Below, in pieces: positions 1 to 7,959 of a stretch of 26,555 bases of DNA (the first letter of the stretch is position 1; every line of letters starts with the position of its first letter). The notes under the pieces are model-generated. The model saw only the letters and a program-made list of their open reading frames with translations. It made no database searches and was not told where the DNA came from. A program made the position numbers and the translations under genes. The DNA comes from an uncultured Synergistia bacterium. GTDB lineage: Bacteria > Eremiobacterota > SpSt-956 > JAKJGF01. The stretch covers positions 1 to 26,555 of the forward strand of contig CALARM010000877.1 in assembly GCA_937888925.1 (NCBI GenBank), written 5' to 3'.

Positions 1-127
1 AATTATTTTTCTTCGTAAGAGCCTGTCAGGCAGAAGCTGATAAAATGGTTACCAATTTACCTGGTGGGGTACTAAGGTCAGTAAGAAATTTAAATTCTAT
101 ACACATCAAAAGGGAGGCCTGTATTTT

Positions 128-544
128 ATGTATAGCAATATCTTAAAGAAATCTTTAATATTTATCTTAATCATATTTTTACCGGTTAATCTATCCTGTA
201 AAAACAGAGCTGAAGAGATGGTTCTGAAAGGGAACAATCTTGCAGATGAGAAAAAGTATGATGAAGCAATTAAGGCCTATGATGAAGCAATTAAAATCGC
301 TCATGACCATAAAACTGCATGGAATAACAAAGGCCTTATTCTTGCAGATCAGGGAAAATATGAAGAAGCAATCAAATGCTTTGATAAAGCCATATCTATT
401 GACTCGAAATTCGTCCAGGCTCTTTATAACAAAGGAACTGTTCTCTGTGACCAGGGAAAATTCGATAAAGGCAGAGAATATTTTGAAAAGGTTTTAAAAA
501 TTGATCCGGACCATAAAGAAGCCAGACAACTTCTGGGAGAATAA
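128..544 (+). CDS. Small exported TPR protein
   Basis: A 138-aa protein with a hydrophobic N-terminal segment (about residues 8-22) followed by Cys24 in the context NLSCKN. This could be a signal peptide with a poor lipobox (Asn at -3) or a membrane anchor. Residues 28-138 form three tandem tetratricopeptide repeats of 34 aa, each with the typical pattern YDEAIKAYDEAIKI or YEEAIKCFDKAISI. TPRs are protein-binding scaffolds, and no catalytic domain is present. The start is supported by AGGGAGG at 111-117, ten bases before the ATG. The gene stands alone: 179 bp separate it from the next gene on the same strand. The fold is clear, but the partner and job are unknown. Periplasmic or outer-membrane location is inferred from the N-terminus only. 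Confidence 0.85.
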   Translation: MYSNILKKSLIFILIIFLPVNLSCKNRAEEMVLKGNNLADEKKYDEAIKAYDEAIKIAHDHKTAWNNKGLILADQGKYEEAIKCFDKAISIDSKFVQALYNKGTVLCDQGKFDKGREYFEKVLKIDPDHKEARQLLGE

Positions 545-723
545 TGAGGCCTTTCCAAATTAACCTTTCAAGATGGTGAAGGATTCCTCTTTACTCTGTA
601 GAACTTAGAAAATTCGAAATAACAACCATGACCGGAGCGGTCGCAACTGAATATGAGAAATGGTATACAGTGAAGCATCACATTCCATTATTATCATATA
701 AATTATTTTAAGGAGACTTAAAG

Positions 724-1263
724 ATGGAACATAATTCTGACAGAAACATGACAAGAAGAGATTTTATCAAACTCGGAAGCGGTATTGCCGGTATATTACT
801 GGTTCCTTCTATTGTATCAGGCGTACAGGCAATGGAATATTTCAGTTCCATACCGAAATTCCCTGAAAATCCCGACGGACTCATATATTATACTGCCCAT
901 ATAGAAAACAACGGATGGGCAGACTGGTGCAAAGACGGAGAAGTCTGCGGCACACCTGATAATAAAAGAGCCATAGGAGCTATGGCAATCAAGTTTCGAG
1001 CAGGTATAGCATCCTATGAAGCATATCTGCAGGGCCTTTCCTGGACAGACTGGTACGGCAATGGAGATATATGCGGTTTTATAAATGGAGGACAGCCCTG
1101 GGGAGCTTTTAAAATAAGAGTGCCCAAAATAAGCGTTTTCTACAGAGCTCATTTTTATGGCTCAGGATGGACTCAGTGGTATAAAGATGGTAAAACATGC
1201 GGTTATACAGGCAAAGATAATAAAATTCTGAATGCAATAGAAATAACCTGCACAAAACCATAA
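724..1263 (+). CDS. Tat-exported ChW-repeat protein
   Basis: A 179-aa protein. Residues 10-36 form a twin-arginine signal (TRRDFIKLGSGIAGILL) with a likely cleavage site after VQA at residue 36, so it should be exported folded. The mature part is three hydrophobic-W (ChW) repeats of about 43 residues. Each carries the G-W-x-x-W...G...C-G core: GWADWCKDGEVCG, SWTDWYGNGDICG and GWTQWYKDGKTCG, followed by an aliphatic strand such as AIGAMAIKF. ChW repeats were described in Clostridium surface proteins and are thought to bind carbohydrate or protein at the cell surface. Pairing them with a Tat signal is unusual. The RBS AAGGAG at 710-715 supports the start. The stop codon TAA shares its last A with the ATG of the permease gene, so the two are probably translationally coupled and functionally linked. 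Confidence 0.85.
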   Translation: MEHNSDRNMTRRDFIKLGSGIAGILLVPSIVSGVQAMEYFSSIPKFPENPDGLIYYTAHIENNGWADWCKDGEVCGTPDNKRAIGAMAIKFRAGIASYEAYLQGLSWTDWYGNGDICGFINGGQPWGAFKIRVPKISVFYRAHFYGSGWTQWYKDGKTCGYTGKDNKILNAIEITCTKP

Positions 1264-2714
1264 TGAGAAAAAACATATTATCAAATATAAGCCTTAAACT
1301 GCCCCTGACAGCAGGGATTTTTTTACTTTTTATTCTGTTAATAAATAAAATAAGTCTCGAACCAAACTGTATTACAATGAATATAATCTCACCTGAAGAT
1401 GATGTATATCAACTGTTTTATGATAAAGGCAGAGGTTTTAATGAAGAGGATTCAATTAAAACTGAAGTAAAAAAAGGTGAAAATAATATAAAATTCTTCC
1501 AGTTGCCTCCAGGTAAATTCAATACAATAAGAATCGATGTTGGAGCAAAAGAGGGAGAAATAATAATAAAATCCATAAAATTTATTCATTATTTCAACAG
1601 TTTGTCTCTAAAAATCACCCTTTATAATTTTTCACCTGACGATATAAAAAAATCATTCAATCCTGAAGGCAAATTGACTTATTTGACCAGTAAAGACGGA
1701 GTGCTTCATGTTATATCTAAAGGCACAGATCCGGCCTTTATTTTCAAAGGAAATCTTGCACACATATACAGTAATATGTCAAAAACTATTCTGTATAAAA
1801 AATTATTTCTCTATATACCATCACTGTTTCTATCATTTCTTCTATCTATTTTACTAAATTTCGTCATCACCATTCTGAATTTAAGTGAACCGGTAGAAAG
1901 AAAAATAGGATATTTCAGGGAATTCTGTGTTTTTTTATGGCAGATGGTAAAGGACAGGAGAATCATTTTCGAGCTGACAAAAAAGGATTTTCAGACCAGA
2001 TATCTCGGTTCATATCTCGGTATCCTATGGGCTTTTGTCAATCCTACCGTAAATATTCTCATTATGTGGTTTGTTTTTCAGGTAGGATTTAAATCACAGC
2101 CTGTAGATAATTTCCCTTTTATACTCTGGCTTATATGTGGAATGCTGCCCTGGTTCTTCTTTGCCGAAGGTCTCAGCAGTGCCACAGGTTCCATACTGGA
2201 TAATAAATATCTCGTAAGTAAAGTAGTATTCAGAGTAAGTATATTACCTGTAATAAGAGTACTGTCAGCTCTGTCTATACACCTCTTTTTTATTCTGGTA
2301 ATATTTCTTATGTTTTTTGTATATGGTTATAAACCGGATATATATACATTACAGGTTCTGTATTATTTATTTGCAACAATTGTTTTACTGCTGGGCCTTT
2401 CGTGGATTACATCATCAATAGTTATCTTTATAAGGGATCTATCACAGGTAATAGGAGTAATATTACAGTTTTTTTTCTGGCTTACACCCATATTCTGGTC
2501 ACTCAAGATGGTACCTGAAAAAATGCACTGGTTTTTCAAAATGAATCCTGTTTATTATATAACAGAAGGATACAGAGAGACTTTCATATATAAAGTCTGG
2601 TTCTGGCAACATCCCTGTCTTATGCTTTACTTCTGGGGCTTTACACTTACCGTGTTTGTCATGGGAGCCCTCATATTCAGGAAACTGAGGCCCCATTATG
2701 CAGATGTTTTGTAG
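1263..2714 (+). CDS. ABC-2 polysaccharide-export permease with extracytoplasmic domain
   Basis: A 483-aa inner-membrane protein. Residues 220-483 are a classic ABC-2 permease of the Wzm/TagG/KpsM family: an amphipathic entry helix (LTKKDFQTRYLGSYLG), six hydrophobic segments, the NPVYYITEGYR region, and the signature C-terminus RKLRPHYADVL. Such proteins export lipid-linked polysaccharide (O-antigen, teichoic acid or capsule) with an ATPase partner. Before this lie a first membrane segment (about 12-30), a soluble domain of about 145 residues (35-180) that looks beta-rich, and a second segment (182-206). The soluble domain has the pattern LFYDKGRGFNEEDS and IRIDVGAKEGEIIIKSIKF, like accessory domains attached to O-antigen glycosyltransferases and permeases. 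It overlaps the ChW gene by one base. No ATPase gene follows, because the next gene is convergent. Function is firm at family level; the polysaccharide is unknown. Confidence 0.88.
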   Translation: MRKNILSNISLKLPLTAGIFLLFILLINKISLEPNCITMNIISPEDDVYQLFYDKGRGFNEEDSIKTEVKKGENNIKFFQLPPGKFNTIRIDVGAKEGEIIIKSIKFIHYFNSLSLKITLYNFSPDDIKKSFNPEGKLTYLTSKDGVLHVISKGTDPAFIFKGNLAHIYSNMSKTILYKKLFLYIPSLFLSFLLSILLNFVITILNLSEPVERKIGYFREFCVFLWQMVKDRRIIFELTKKDFQTRYLGSYLGILWAFVNPTVNILIMWFVFQVGFKSQPVDNFPFILWLICGMLPWFFFAEGLSSATGSILDNKYLVSKVVFRVSILPVIRVLSALSIHLFFILVIFLMFFVYGYKPDIYTLQVLYYLFATIVLLLGLSWITSSIVIFIRDLSQVIGVILQFFFWLTPIFWSLKMVPEKMHWFFKMNPVYYITEGYRETFIYKVWFWQHPCLMLYFWGFTLTVFVMGALIFRKLRPHYADVL

Positions 2715-2740
2715 TGGCAGGTACGGAACCTGCCACTACA
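2710..2740. repeat. Perfect 13-bp palindrome between convergent genes
   Basis: Left arm TGTAGTGGCAGGT (2710-2722), loop ACGGA (2723-2727), right arm ACCTGCCACTACA (2728-2740), with no mismatch. It begins inside the stop codon of the permease gene and ends five bases before the stop of the convergent TPR gene. Neither side has an immediate run of six or more T, so it is not a textbook intrinsic terminator, although it could stop transcription from both sides. The GC-richer arm sequence stands out from its surroundings and has the form of dispersed palindromes (REP-like or small MITE-like) known in many bacterial genomes. I see no second copy in this window. Confidence 0.75.
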
Positions 2741-2745
2741 GGGGT

Positions 2746-5700
2746 TTATTTATAAAACTCTCCTAAAATATTCTGTGCTTCAATCTGTAATTCCGGGTGA
2801 TTGCTGCGAAGAGCACTCATAACATGGAGTAAAGCTTTATCTTTATTAATTTTCACCATATTCATGAGAGCAGAAATCTTTACTTCCAGAGTTCCTTCTC
2901 TTATGGAATTGGCAAGTCCATCTATTATATCTCCTTCATCTGGAGATAACTGTATTTCAAGTTTTTGAATATCTTTTCTTGTTAACCCCAGAGAACCGAT
3001 GTTTCTGAAATTTATATCACCATCGATTTCTTCGGAAGATAAAACAGAAAGTCCCGGGAAATCATGTTCAAGGAGTCGTCTTATCGAAAGACGACATTCG
3101 GAAGAAGACACTATTACAGGATTTAAAAAATCCGACTCTTTTGCTTCTTCAAGCTTTTTATTCACCACTTCAAAGAGATAACCCTGAAGTTTTTTTATGA
3201 CAGGCGATGAAGGTTTCACACTTTTAAGAAGTCTCATTATAAATTTTTCAAAGTCCCTTTCAAGGGTAAAACCGGCAATTTCTCCGGAATGATCAAGAAG
3301 TTCCCTGCAGATAATCTTTCTAAGGGATTTTCTTACATATTCCGATATTGTATCAGGCTGTCTGATATAAGAATAGATTGCCATAGTTTCAAAAATAACA
3401 TTCAAATTTCTTACAGGAATTCTCTCTTTTAATAAATTCCTCAGAACAAGGTGAATTTCCGTAAGAGAAAGTTTATGGGGATAAATTTCATCAACTACTA
3501 CAGGGTTTATTTTTTTCAATGCCTGAATTAACGATGCACTTTCCTGGAGTCCGAATAATTCTCCGACATGAGTTTTTATAACCTCTGACAGATGCATTAT
3601 AATAATATTTACCGGCTCAAAGATCATAAAATCTGTTTTTTCTGCTTCATACCTCTGAGATTGTTCAATCCAGACAGAAGGAAGGGAGTAAACAGGATCA
3701 TTACATTTTTCACCTTTTAAAATATCCAGAAGTTCTGCTTTATGGGTTGCAAGAAGTTTTCCCGGCCTCAGTTCTCCTCTTGCTGCTTCCACATCATAAA
3801 CCTTTAAGATATACATGCCGGAATTAATAAGCATATTATCACGGAAACATATTCGCGGCAAAGCAAATCCAAGTTCCAGAGCTATATGACGTCTGAGGGT
3901 TGCCAGTCTTTCCTGCAGTTCTCCCCCGTAATTGGGATCTATAAGAGAGAGAAGCTCTTTGCCTAATTCTATTGTAAGAGGCTCAAGAGGGATAATATTA
4001 AACACTTCTTCCGATTTTTCAAACTGCTCTGATGTTTCCTGGCAGAGAAAAGGAACAGACTGGGTTACATTAAGATGACGCCACATTATAGCGGAATAAA
4101 GGTTTTTATAGGGATGTTTAAGAGTCTCTCTGTCACAGTATCTCATAGCTTTCTGGTAGGACTGTGCTGCTTCTCTGGTCATTCCTCTCTCTTTATACAT
4201 ATCTCCGAGATCACTGTAATATATCGGCTCTCCGGGATTTAAACCTATGGCTCTTTCATAATGTTTTATGGCTTTGGTGTAATCTCCTTTTCTCGAATAT
4301 AAACCTCCAAGGGCATGATGGGCTTTATGGTTGAAATCACTTACTTTCAGACTCAAAAGGTATTCATCTTCCGCTTTATCGTAATTTCCCATAACCTCAT
4401 AGGTTTTTGCAAGATGATAGTTTGCATATAAATGCCTGGGGTTAATTTGAAGGATATTATTAAAATAATCTATTGCTTCATTGTATTTTCCTTCACTCAG
4501 GCTTATAATGCCAAGTCCTTCGTAAGCAGAACAGAAACGTCCGTTAAGTTCCAGACTTTTCTTATAAAATTCGACAGCCCTGTCTGAAATATTTTTTTCA
4601 TGGAATGCATGGCCCAGATGATAATAAATCTCTGATGCAGGTTTGATTTCTACAGCATGTGAAAGATAGTCAATTACATGGTCATAATCCTTCAATTCTC
4701 TGTAGAGAAGGGCTATCTGAAGATAATTCTGTATATTATCAGGTTCTAATTTTATCCTGTCAGATACGAAATTTACTCCCTTCAAAAATTCTTCTCTCGC
4801 CTTCTGTTCATTTCCCTGTCTTACAAGTACTATGCCTTTTTCCAGCGTACATATGGGAACTAAAGAAGGATTGAGGGAAAGGGCACTGTCAAAGCTATTA
4901 ATTGCCTGATCCAGCTTTCCTGTAAGGGCATAAAATCTTCCCAGTTCTATGTGAACCTCATAAAAGCCCGGCGCCATTCTGAGTGCTTCCTGATAATTTC
5001 TCTCAGAAAGATTCCACAGTCCCTGTTCCTGATAAACACGGGCAAGCTGTTTATGAGCCCAGGGAGAAGGTTTGAGCTTAATTGCCCTTTCATACATATT
5101 ACCTGCTTTTGTAAGTTCATACTGATGATAATAAATATCTCCCAGGCCTGAATAGTGTAAACTTTCTTCAGGTTCATAATCAATGGCCATACCGTAATAA
5201 AATACTGCGTTCTGGTAATCTTTTTTAAGAAAATAAAGAAGGCCCAGTATACCGAAAGGCCATCCTTCACTCGGATAAATTTCCGCCAGCTTTTCACCTC
5301 TCTCTATAGCTTCTTTATGATTTCCCTGATCACATAATAATATTATAAGAGCTCTGTAGGCTTCACCTGATTTCGGCTCCAACTTTATAGCTTTTTCATA
5401 ATTCTCAAGAGATTTCTTGAAATTCTTTATTTCTCTGCAGGCATTTCCGAGAGCAAGATAAAATACCGCTCTGGATTTATCAATAGATATAGCTTTTTCA
5501 AAACTTTTTATACTTTCTTCGTATTTTTCCAGTTTACCGTACAAAAGGCCGAGATTATAATAAACCATAGAAAAGCTCGGAGAATTTTCAAGAGATTTCT
5601 GGTAATAGTTCAGAGCTTCTTCATAGTTGCCGAGATGCATATAAACATCTCCCATACCTTTAAAAGCAAAGGCATCTTTTGCACTGAGACGAAGAGCCTT

Positions 5701-6117
5701 TCTGTGGTTGTTAAGGGCATCATGGTAACGACCGAGTTTTAGATAGGTATTTGCAAGGGCATTATAGGAATAAACATCCTGAGCATCAAGTTCGACAGAT
5801 TTGGAAAACTCTACCAGTGCATCATCAAATCTTCCCTCTTTGAAATAAGCATTACCCAGGTTATAATGTGTATACGCATCAGAAGGCTCAATCTCAAGGG
5901 CTCTCTGATAATTATCAATGGCAAGATGTATTTCTCCTTTATGATGATAGAGTCTTCCAAGGCGTAAAAAAGCTGTTGGCTCCTGGGTATCACTCTGAAC
6001 CTTTCTTTTATATTTATCAAACTCTTCTTCAAGATCATATTTATCAGGGTTATAATACTCGGTTTTTCTATAGGATCTTGTCAGTAATTTCTCAAAAAAA
6101 TTCTTTTCTCTTATCAC
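2746..6117 (-). CDS. Giant TPR protein fused to FlhA-type export domain
   Basis: About 1123 aa from the GTG at 6117, which has GAGGGG nine bases upstream. A TTG at 6150 would add 11 residues but has no RBS. In numbering from 6150, residues 45-690 are about nineteen TPRs of 34 aa. Residues 713-1055 match the cytosolic domain of FlhA (FHIPEP), the type III export gate protein. The conserved blocks appear in order: LEPLTIELGKELLSLID, IALELGFALPRICFRDN, ARGELRPGKLL, SLPSVWIEQSQ, HLSEVIKTHVGELFG and IRRLLEHDFPGLSVLSSEEI. Residues 1056-1134 look like HEAT-type helical repeats. The eight-helix membrane channel of FlhA is absent, so this cannot be an export gate by itself, and no flagellar gene is nearby. 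It probably acts as a cytoplasmic scaffold. No signal peptide or membrane segment is visible. Confidence 0.85.
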   Translation of the reverse strand: MIREKNFFEKLLTRSYRKTEYYNPDKYDLEEEFDKYKRKVQSDTQEPTAFLRLGRLYHHKGEIHLAIDNYQRALEIEPSDAYTHYNLGNAYFKEGRFDDALVEFSKSVELDAQDVYSYNALANTYLKLGRYHDALNNHRKALRLSAKDAFAFKGMGDVYMHLGNYEEALNYYQKSLENSPSFSMVYYNLGLLYGKLEKYEESIKSFEKAISIDKSRAVFYLALGNACREIKNFKKSLENYEKAIKLEPKSGEAYRALIILLCDQGNHKEAIERGEKLAEIYPSEGWPFGILGLLYFLKKDYQNAVFYYGMAIDYEPEESLHYSGLGDIYYHQYELTKAGNMYERAIKLKPSPWAHKQLARVYQEQGLWNLSERNYQEALRMAPGFYEVHIELGRFYALTGKLDQAINSFDSALSLNPSLVPICTLEKGIVLVRQGNEQKAREEFLKGVNFVSDRIKLEPDNIQNYLQIALLYRELKDYDHVIDYLSHAVEIKPASEIYYHLGHAFHEKNISDRAVEFYKKSLELNGRFCSAYEGLGIISLSEGKYNEAIDYFNNILQINPRHLYANYHLAKTYEVMGNYDKAEDEYLLSLKVSDFNHKAHHALGGLYSRKGDYTKAIKHYERAIGLNPGEPIYYSDLGDMYKERGMTREAAQSYQKAMRYCDRETLKHPYKNLYSAIMWRHLNVTQSVPFLCQETSEQFEKSEEVFNIIPLEPLTIELGKELLSLIDPNYGGELQERLATLRRHIALELGFALPRICFRDNMLINSGMYILKVYDVEAARGELRPGKLLATHKAELLDILKGEKCNDPVYSLPSVWIEQSQRYEAEKTDFMIFEPVNIIIMHLSEVIKTHVGELFGLQESASLIQALKKINPVVVDEIYPHKLSLTEIHLVLRNLLKERIPVRNLNVIFETMAIYSYIRQPDTISEYVRKSLRKIICRELLDHSGEIAGFTLERDFEKFIMRLLKSVKPSSPVIKKLQGYLFEVVNKKLEEAKESDFLNPVIVSSSECRLSIRRLLEHDFPGLSVLSSEEIDGDINFRNIGSLGLTRKDIQKLEIQLSPDEGDIIDGLANSIREGTLEVKISALMNMVKINKDKALLHVMSALRSNHPELQIEAQNILGEFYK

Positions 6118-6273
6118 ATTCACTATCCCCTCTCTGCATATTTTATACAATCCTGTGAAAATTATAATTTCGACAGATATTTTTTTCTTTCCTCTAAATA
6201 TACGGATAAAATTGAATTTTACAGAAATGATTAAGAAAATATCAGAAGAAATAAAGAAAATAACAATGCTGAA

Positions 6274-6693
6274 TTAACAGTCCGTGAAAGGATTTAATAT
6301 AGTCAAATTGTTATCGATAATCTGACCATGTTGAAGATCTTCCGTATAAATAATATTGCATTCATTAACCAGAGAAGCAGATAAAATTAATCCATCCCAG
6401 TAAGAAAAATTATATTTTATTGACAATTTTATGGCTAATTCTATTACCTGTTTATCTATGAGGACTATTCTATAAGTATCAAAAAGGTTTTTAACAATCA
6501 TATCTAACTTTATCAGGTCTACATTATATTTTCTACTCATAATCCATACAAATTCATTTATAACCTGGGTACTGAGAATTATATTTTTATGATTGAGAAG
6601 CTCAATAGATTTATTTTTCTTATTCAATTCACTTATTGAATAAGCATATATCAAAATATTTGTATCAAGAAAGCTATTGTTGTTCATTGTCAT
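6274..6693 (-). CDS. PIN-domain toxin, VapC-like
   Basis: About 139 aa from the ATG at 6693 (the ATG at 6687 is also possible). It is a PIN-domain ribonuclease. Acidic active-site residues appear in the expected order: Asp in SFLDTNILIYAY, Glu in QVINEFVWIM, Asp in YWDGLILSASL and Asp in IIYTEDLQHG. VapC-type toxins cut specific RNAs, often tRNA or rRNA loops, and are held inactive by a co-translated antitoxin. The start lies inside the 3' end of the preceding small gene (overlap about 20 bp), the usual antitoxin-first arrangement with coupled translation. The reading frame extends upstream to 6732, but that part only overlaps the antitoxin. The family is clear; the RNA target is unknown. Confidence 0.85.
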   Translation of the reverse strand: MTMNNNSFLDTNILIYAYSISELNKKNKSIELLNHKNIILSTQVINEFVWIMSRKYNVDLIKLDMIVKNLFDTYRIVLIDKQVIELAIKLSIKYNFSYWDGLILSASLVNECNIIYTEDLQHGQIIDNNLTILNPFTDC

Positions 6694-6880
6694 AAATCTT
6701 TTCTCTATCAAATTTCCATTTTGTTGTATCAATATTTATCTGATTTATAAGTAGTTTATCAACTACACTTTCTTCATCAATCTTTATTGTAATATCTATA
6801 TTTTTATTACAAAATTCATCAGGGAGTTCAAAAGATAAAAAATTACTTTCCAATTTTAATTTTTTATGTAGTACACTCAT
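6674..6880 (-). CDS. Putative antitoxin for the PIN toxin
   Basis: A 68-aa protein translated from an ATG with a strong AAGGAGG nine bases upstream. Its place, immediately before and overlapping the PIN-domain toxin, makes it the likely antitoxin. The N-terminal half has a short beta pattern (LSFELPDEFCNKNIDITIKI) recalling small swapped-hairpin or VapB-like antitoxins. The charged C-terminal half (KWKFDREKIYDNEQQ) could be the segment that wraps the toxin. I cannot assign it to a named family with certainty. Such antitoxins normally bind their own promoter with the toxin. The 100-bp leader (6881-6985) should hold the promoter, but I see no clear operator. Confidence 0.7.
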   Translation of the reverse strand: MSVLHKKLKLESNFLSFELPDEFCNKNIDITIKIDEESVVDKLLINQINIDTTKWKFDREKIYDNEQQ

Positions 6881-6983
6881 ACATTTAAGCCTCCTTGCAG
6901 ATATTTCCCCTGCTTCTTTTTATTTTAACATATTACAAAAAAATTATAAATGCTGACTGATGAATATTTTTTATAACACTATT

Positions 6984-7121
6984 TTATTTACAAACACTGA
7001 GCCATACAATTCCTGCAATAAGAGTCAGAACCGTAACAGGCACACCAGCTTTCAAATATTCTACAAATGTAATATGAACGTTTCTCCTCCTGGCAGATTC
7101 GGCGACAACAGGGTTTTCATG
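6984..7121 (-). pseudogene. 3' remnant of an SLC13/ArsB-type ion transporter
   Basis: On the minus strand the 45 codons from 7121 to 6987, with stop TAA at 6986-6984, read as the C-terminus of an IT-superfamily permease: PVVAESARRRNVHITF, then VEYLKAGVPVTVLTLIAG, then the last helix end IVWLSVCK. Homologues have N-x-x-V-A, then the I-S/T-F-x-E-Y-L-K-x-G-x-P-x-T block, then a final membrane helix, so the match is to the last helix of a protein of about 400-600 aa. There is no start codon or RBS, and a stop codon sits directly upstream at 7124-7122. The other 90 percent of the gene is missing here. The break coincides with the first prophage gene, so disruption by integration is the simplest explanation. 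Confidence 0.7.
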
Positions 7122-7146
7122 TTAACAAAAAAAATCAGTAAATTTT
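7113..7146. other. Inferred left host/prophage junction
   Basis: Homology to the transporter remnant ends at about codon N3 (7113-7115), and the methylase stop codon begins at 7146. The boundary between host and phage DNA should therefore lie in this AT-rich 34-bp stretch, which includes TTAACAAAAAAAATCAG. An attachment core cannot be defined, because the other end of the prophage is outside the window and no second copy can be compared. Confidence 0.4.
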
Positions 7147-7952
7147 TAATAATTCATCCACAAACACTCCTCCCTATCTGGTTTCTCTTTTTTATTCTTC
7201 GCATAACTTGACGGGCAACTCACTACAGTTTTTACACGCCGCCATCCAGAATACAATTCTTCCATTAGCTTGCAATTGTATCCGGAGAGAGCTACTTTTC
7301 CTTTAACAACATGTAATACTTCTGATAATTTTACATGTTCCTCATCCGTCATCTCGAATTCGTAATCCTTGCCGGTTCTGGTAGATAACACATATGGCGG
7401 ATCGCAGTAAAAAAGAGTGTCTTCTGTATCGTAACATTTAATTACGTCAACAGCCGGGCGGTTTTCAATCTGCACGTCTTTAATTCTATTAATTGCCAGA
7501 ATGAGTTTTGTCAGTATATTTGCCCATCGTTTTGCCTGGCTCTGAGAGCCTTTGATACTATGTCCCCATCCGACTTTCCTGTTTTGAAGTCCACGTCCGG
7601 ACATAGACTGAGTAATAATAGTCAATACTCTTCTGGCTCTTTCCATGTCTGAATCAGCATTGTCACTGAATTCTTCCTTGTAGCATTTTTCGTATTCTTC
7701 CCGGGCGCAGGGAGTGAGATAAATTAAAGATAGAAATTGTAACGGCTTTTCTCTCAACACCTTAAAGAGATTGACTATTCTGCCGTTAAGATCGTTATAA
7801 ATTTCTACGGGGGAAGGTTCTCTATTGAGAAGTATATTCATACCGCCTCCATAGGGTTCCACGTAGGTGTTACAAGGCGGCAAGAGTGGAAGTATCCAAT
7901 CCGCCGAGTAGAATTTGCCTCCGATATACGGGAAGGCATTGATTTTTCTAAT
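7146..7952 (-). CDS. Dam-type adenine-N6 DNA methyltransferase, ATT start
   Basis: About 269 aa of a D12-class (Dam-like) adenine methylase. Blocks seen are FPYIGGKFYSADW (N-terminal SAM-pocket lysine region), TYVEPYGGGMNILLNRE (motif I, glycine-rich SAM loop) and FYCDPPYVLS (catalytic motif IV, DPPY). The usual minimal frame begins at a TTG at 7883, which would cut off the first conserved block. The homologous protein continues 23 codons upstream to ATT at 7952-7950. A perfect AAGGAGG lies seven bases before that ATT, and no ATG, GTG or TTG lies at a suitable distance in this frame. Either ATT is the real start, as in infC, or an ATG has mutated. It is the last gene of the phage operon. Likely roles are modifying phage DNA against host restriction or regulation; the target site is unknown. 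Confidence 0.85.
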   Translation of the reverse strand: MRKINAFPYIGGKFYSADWILPLLPPCNTYVEPYGGGMNILLNREPSPVEIYNDLNGRIVNLFKVLREKPLQFLSLIYLTPCAREEYEKCYKEEFSDNADSDMERARRVLTIITQSMSGRGLQNRKVGWGHSIKGSQSQAKRWANILTKLILAINRIKDVQIENRPAVDVIKCYDTEDTLFYCDPPYVLSTRTGKDYEFEMTDEEHVKLSEVLHVVKGKVALSGYNCKLMEELYSGWRRVKTVVSCPSSYAKNKKEKPDREECLWMNY

Positions 7953-7959
7953 AAAAATT

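Noticed and set aside
3..146. Stop-free frame at the left edge, possibly the end of an upstream gene
   Set aside because: No recognisable protein pattern, and it runs into the supported start and signal segment of the first TPR gene.
580..711. Stop-free frame of about 43 codons with an ATG at 628, ending inside the next gene's RBS
   Set aside because: No RBS before the ATG and no family resemblance. It could be a decayed gene end, but nothing in the sequence proves it.
7120..7148. Intrinsic terminator for the methylase
   Set aside because: Only a six-base AT-only stem (AAAAAT/ATTTTT) can be drawn, too weak to call.
6960..7211. Plus-strand frame of 83 codons over the prophage junction
   Set aside because: No RBS, and it runs antisense to both the transporter remnant and the methylase, whose protein matches are convincing.
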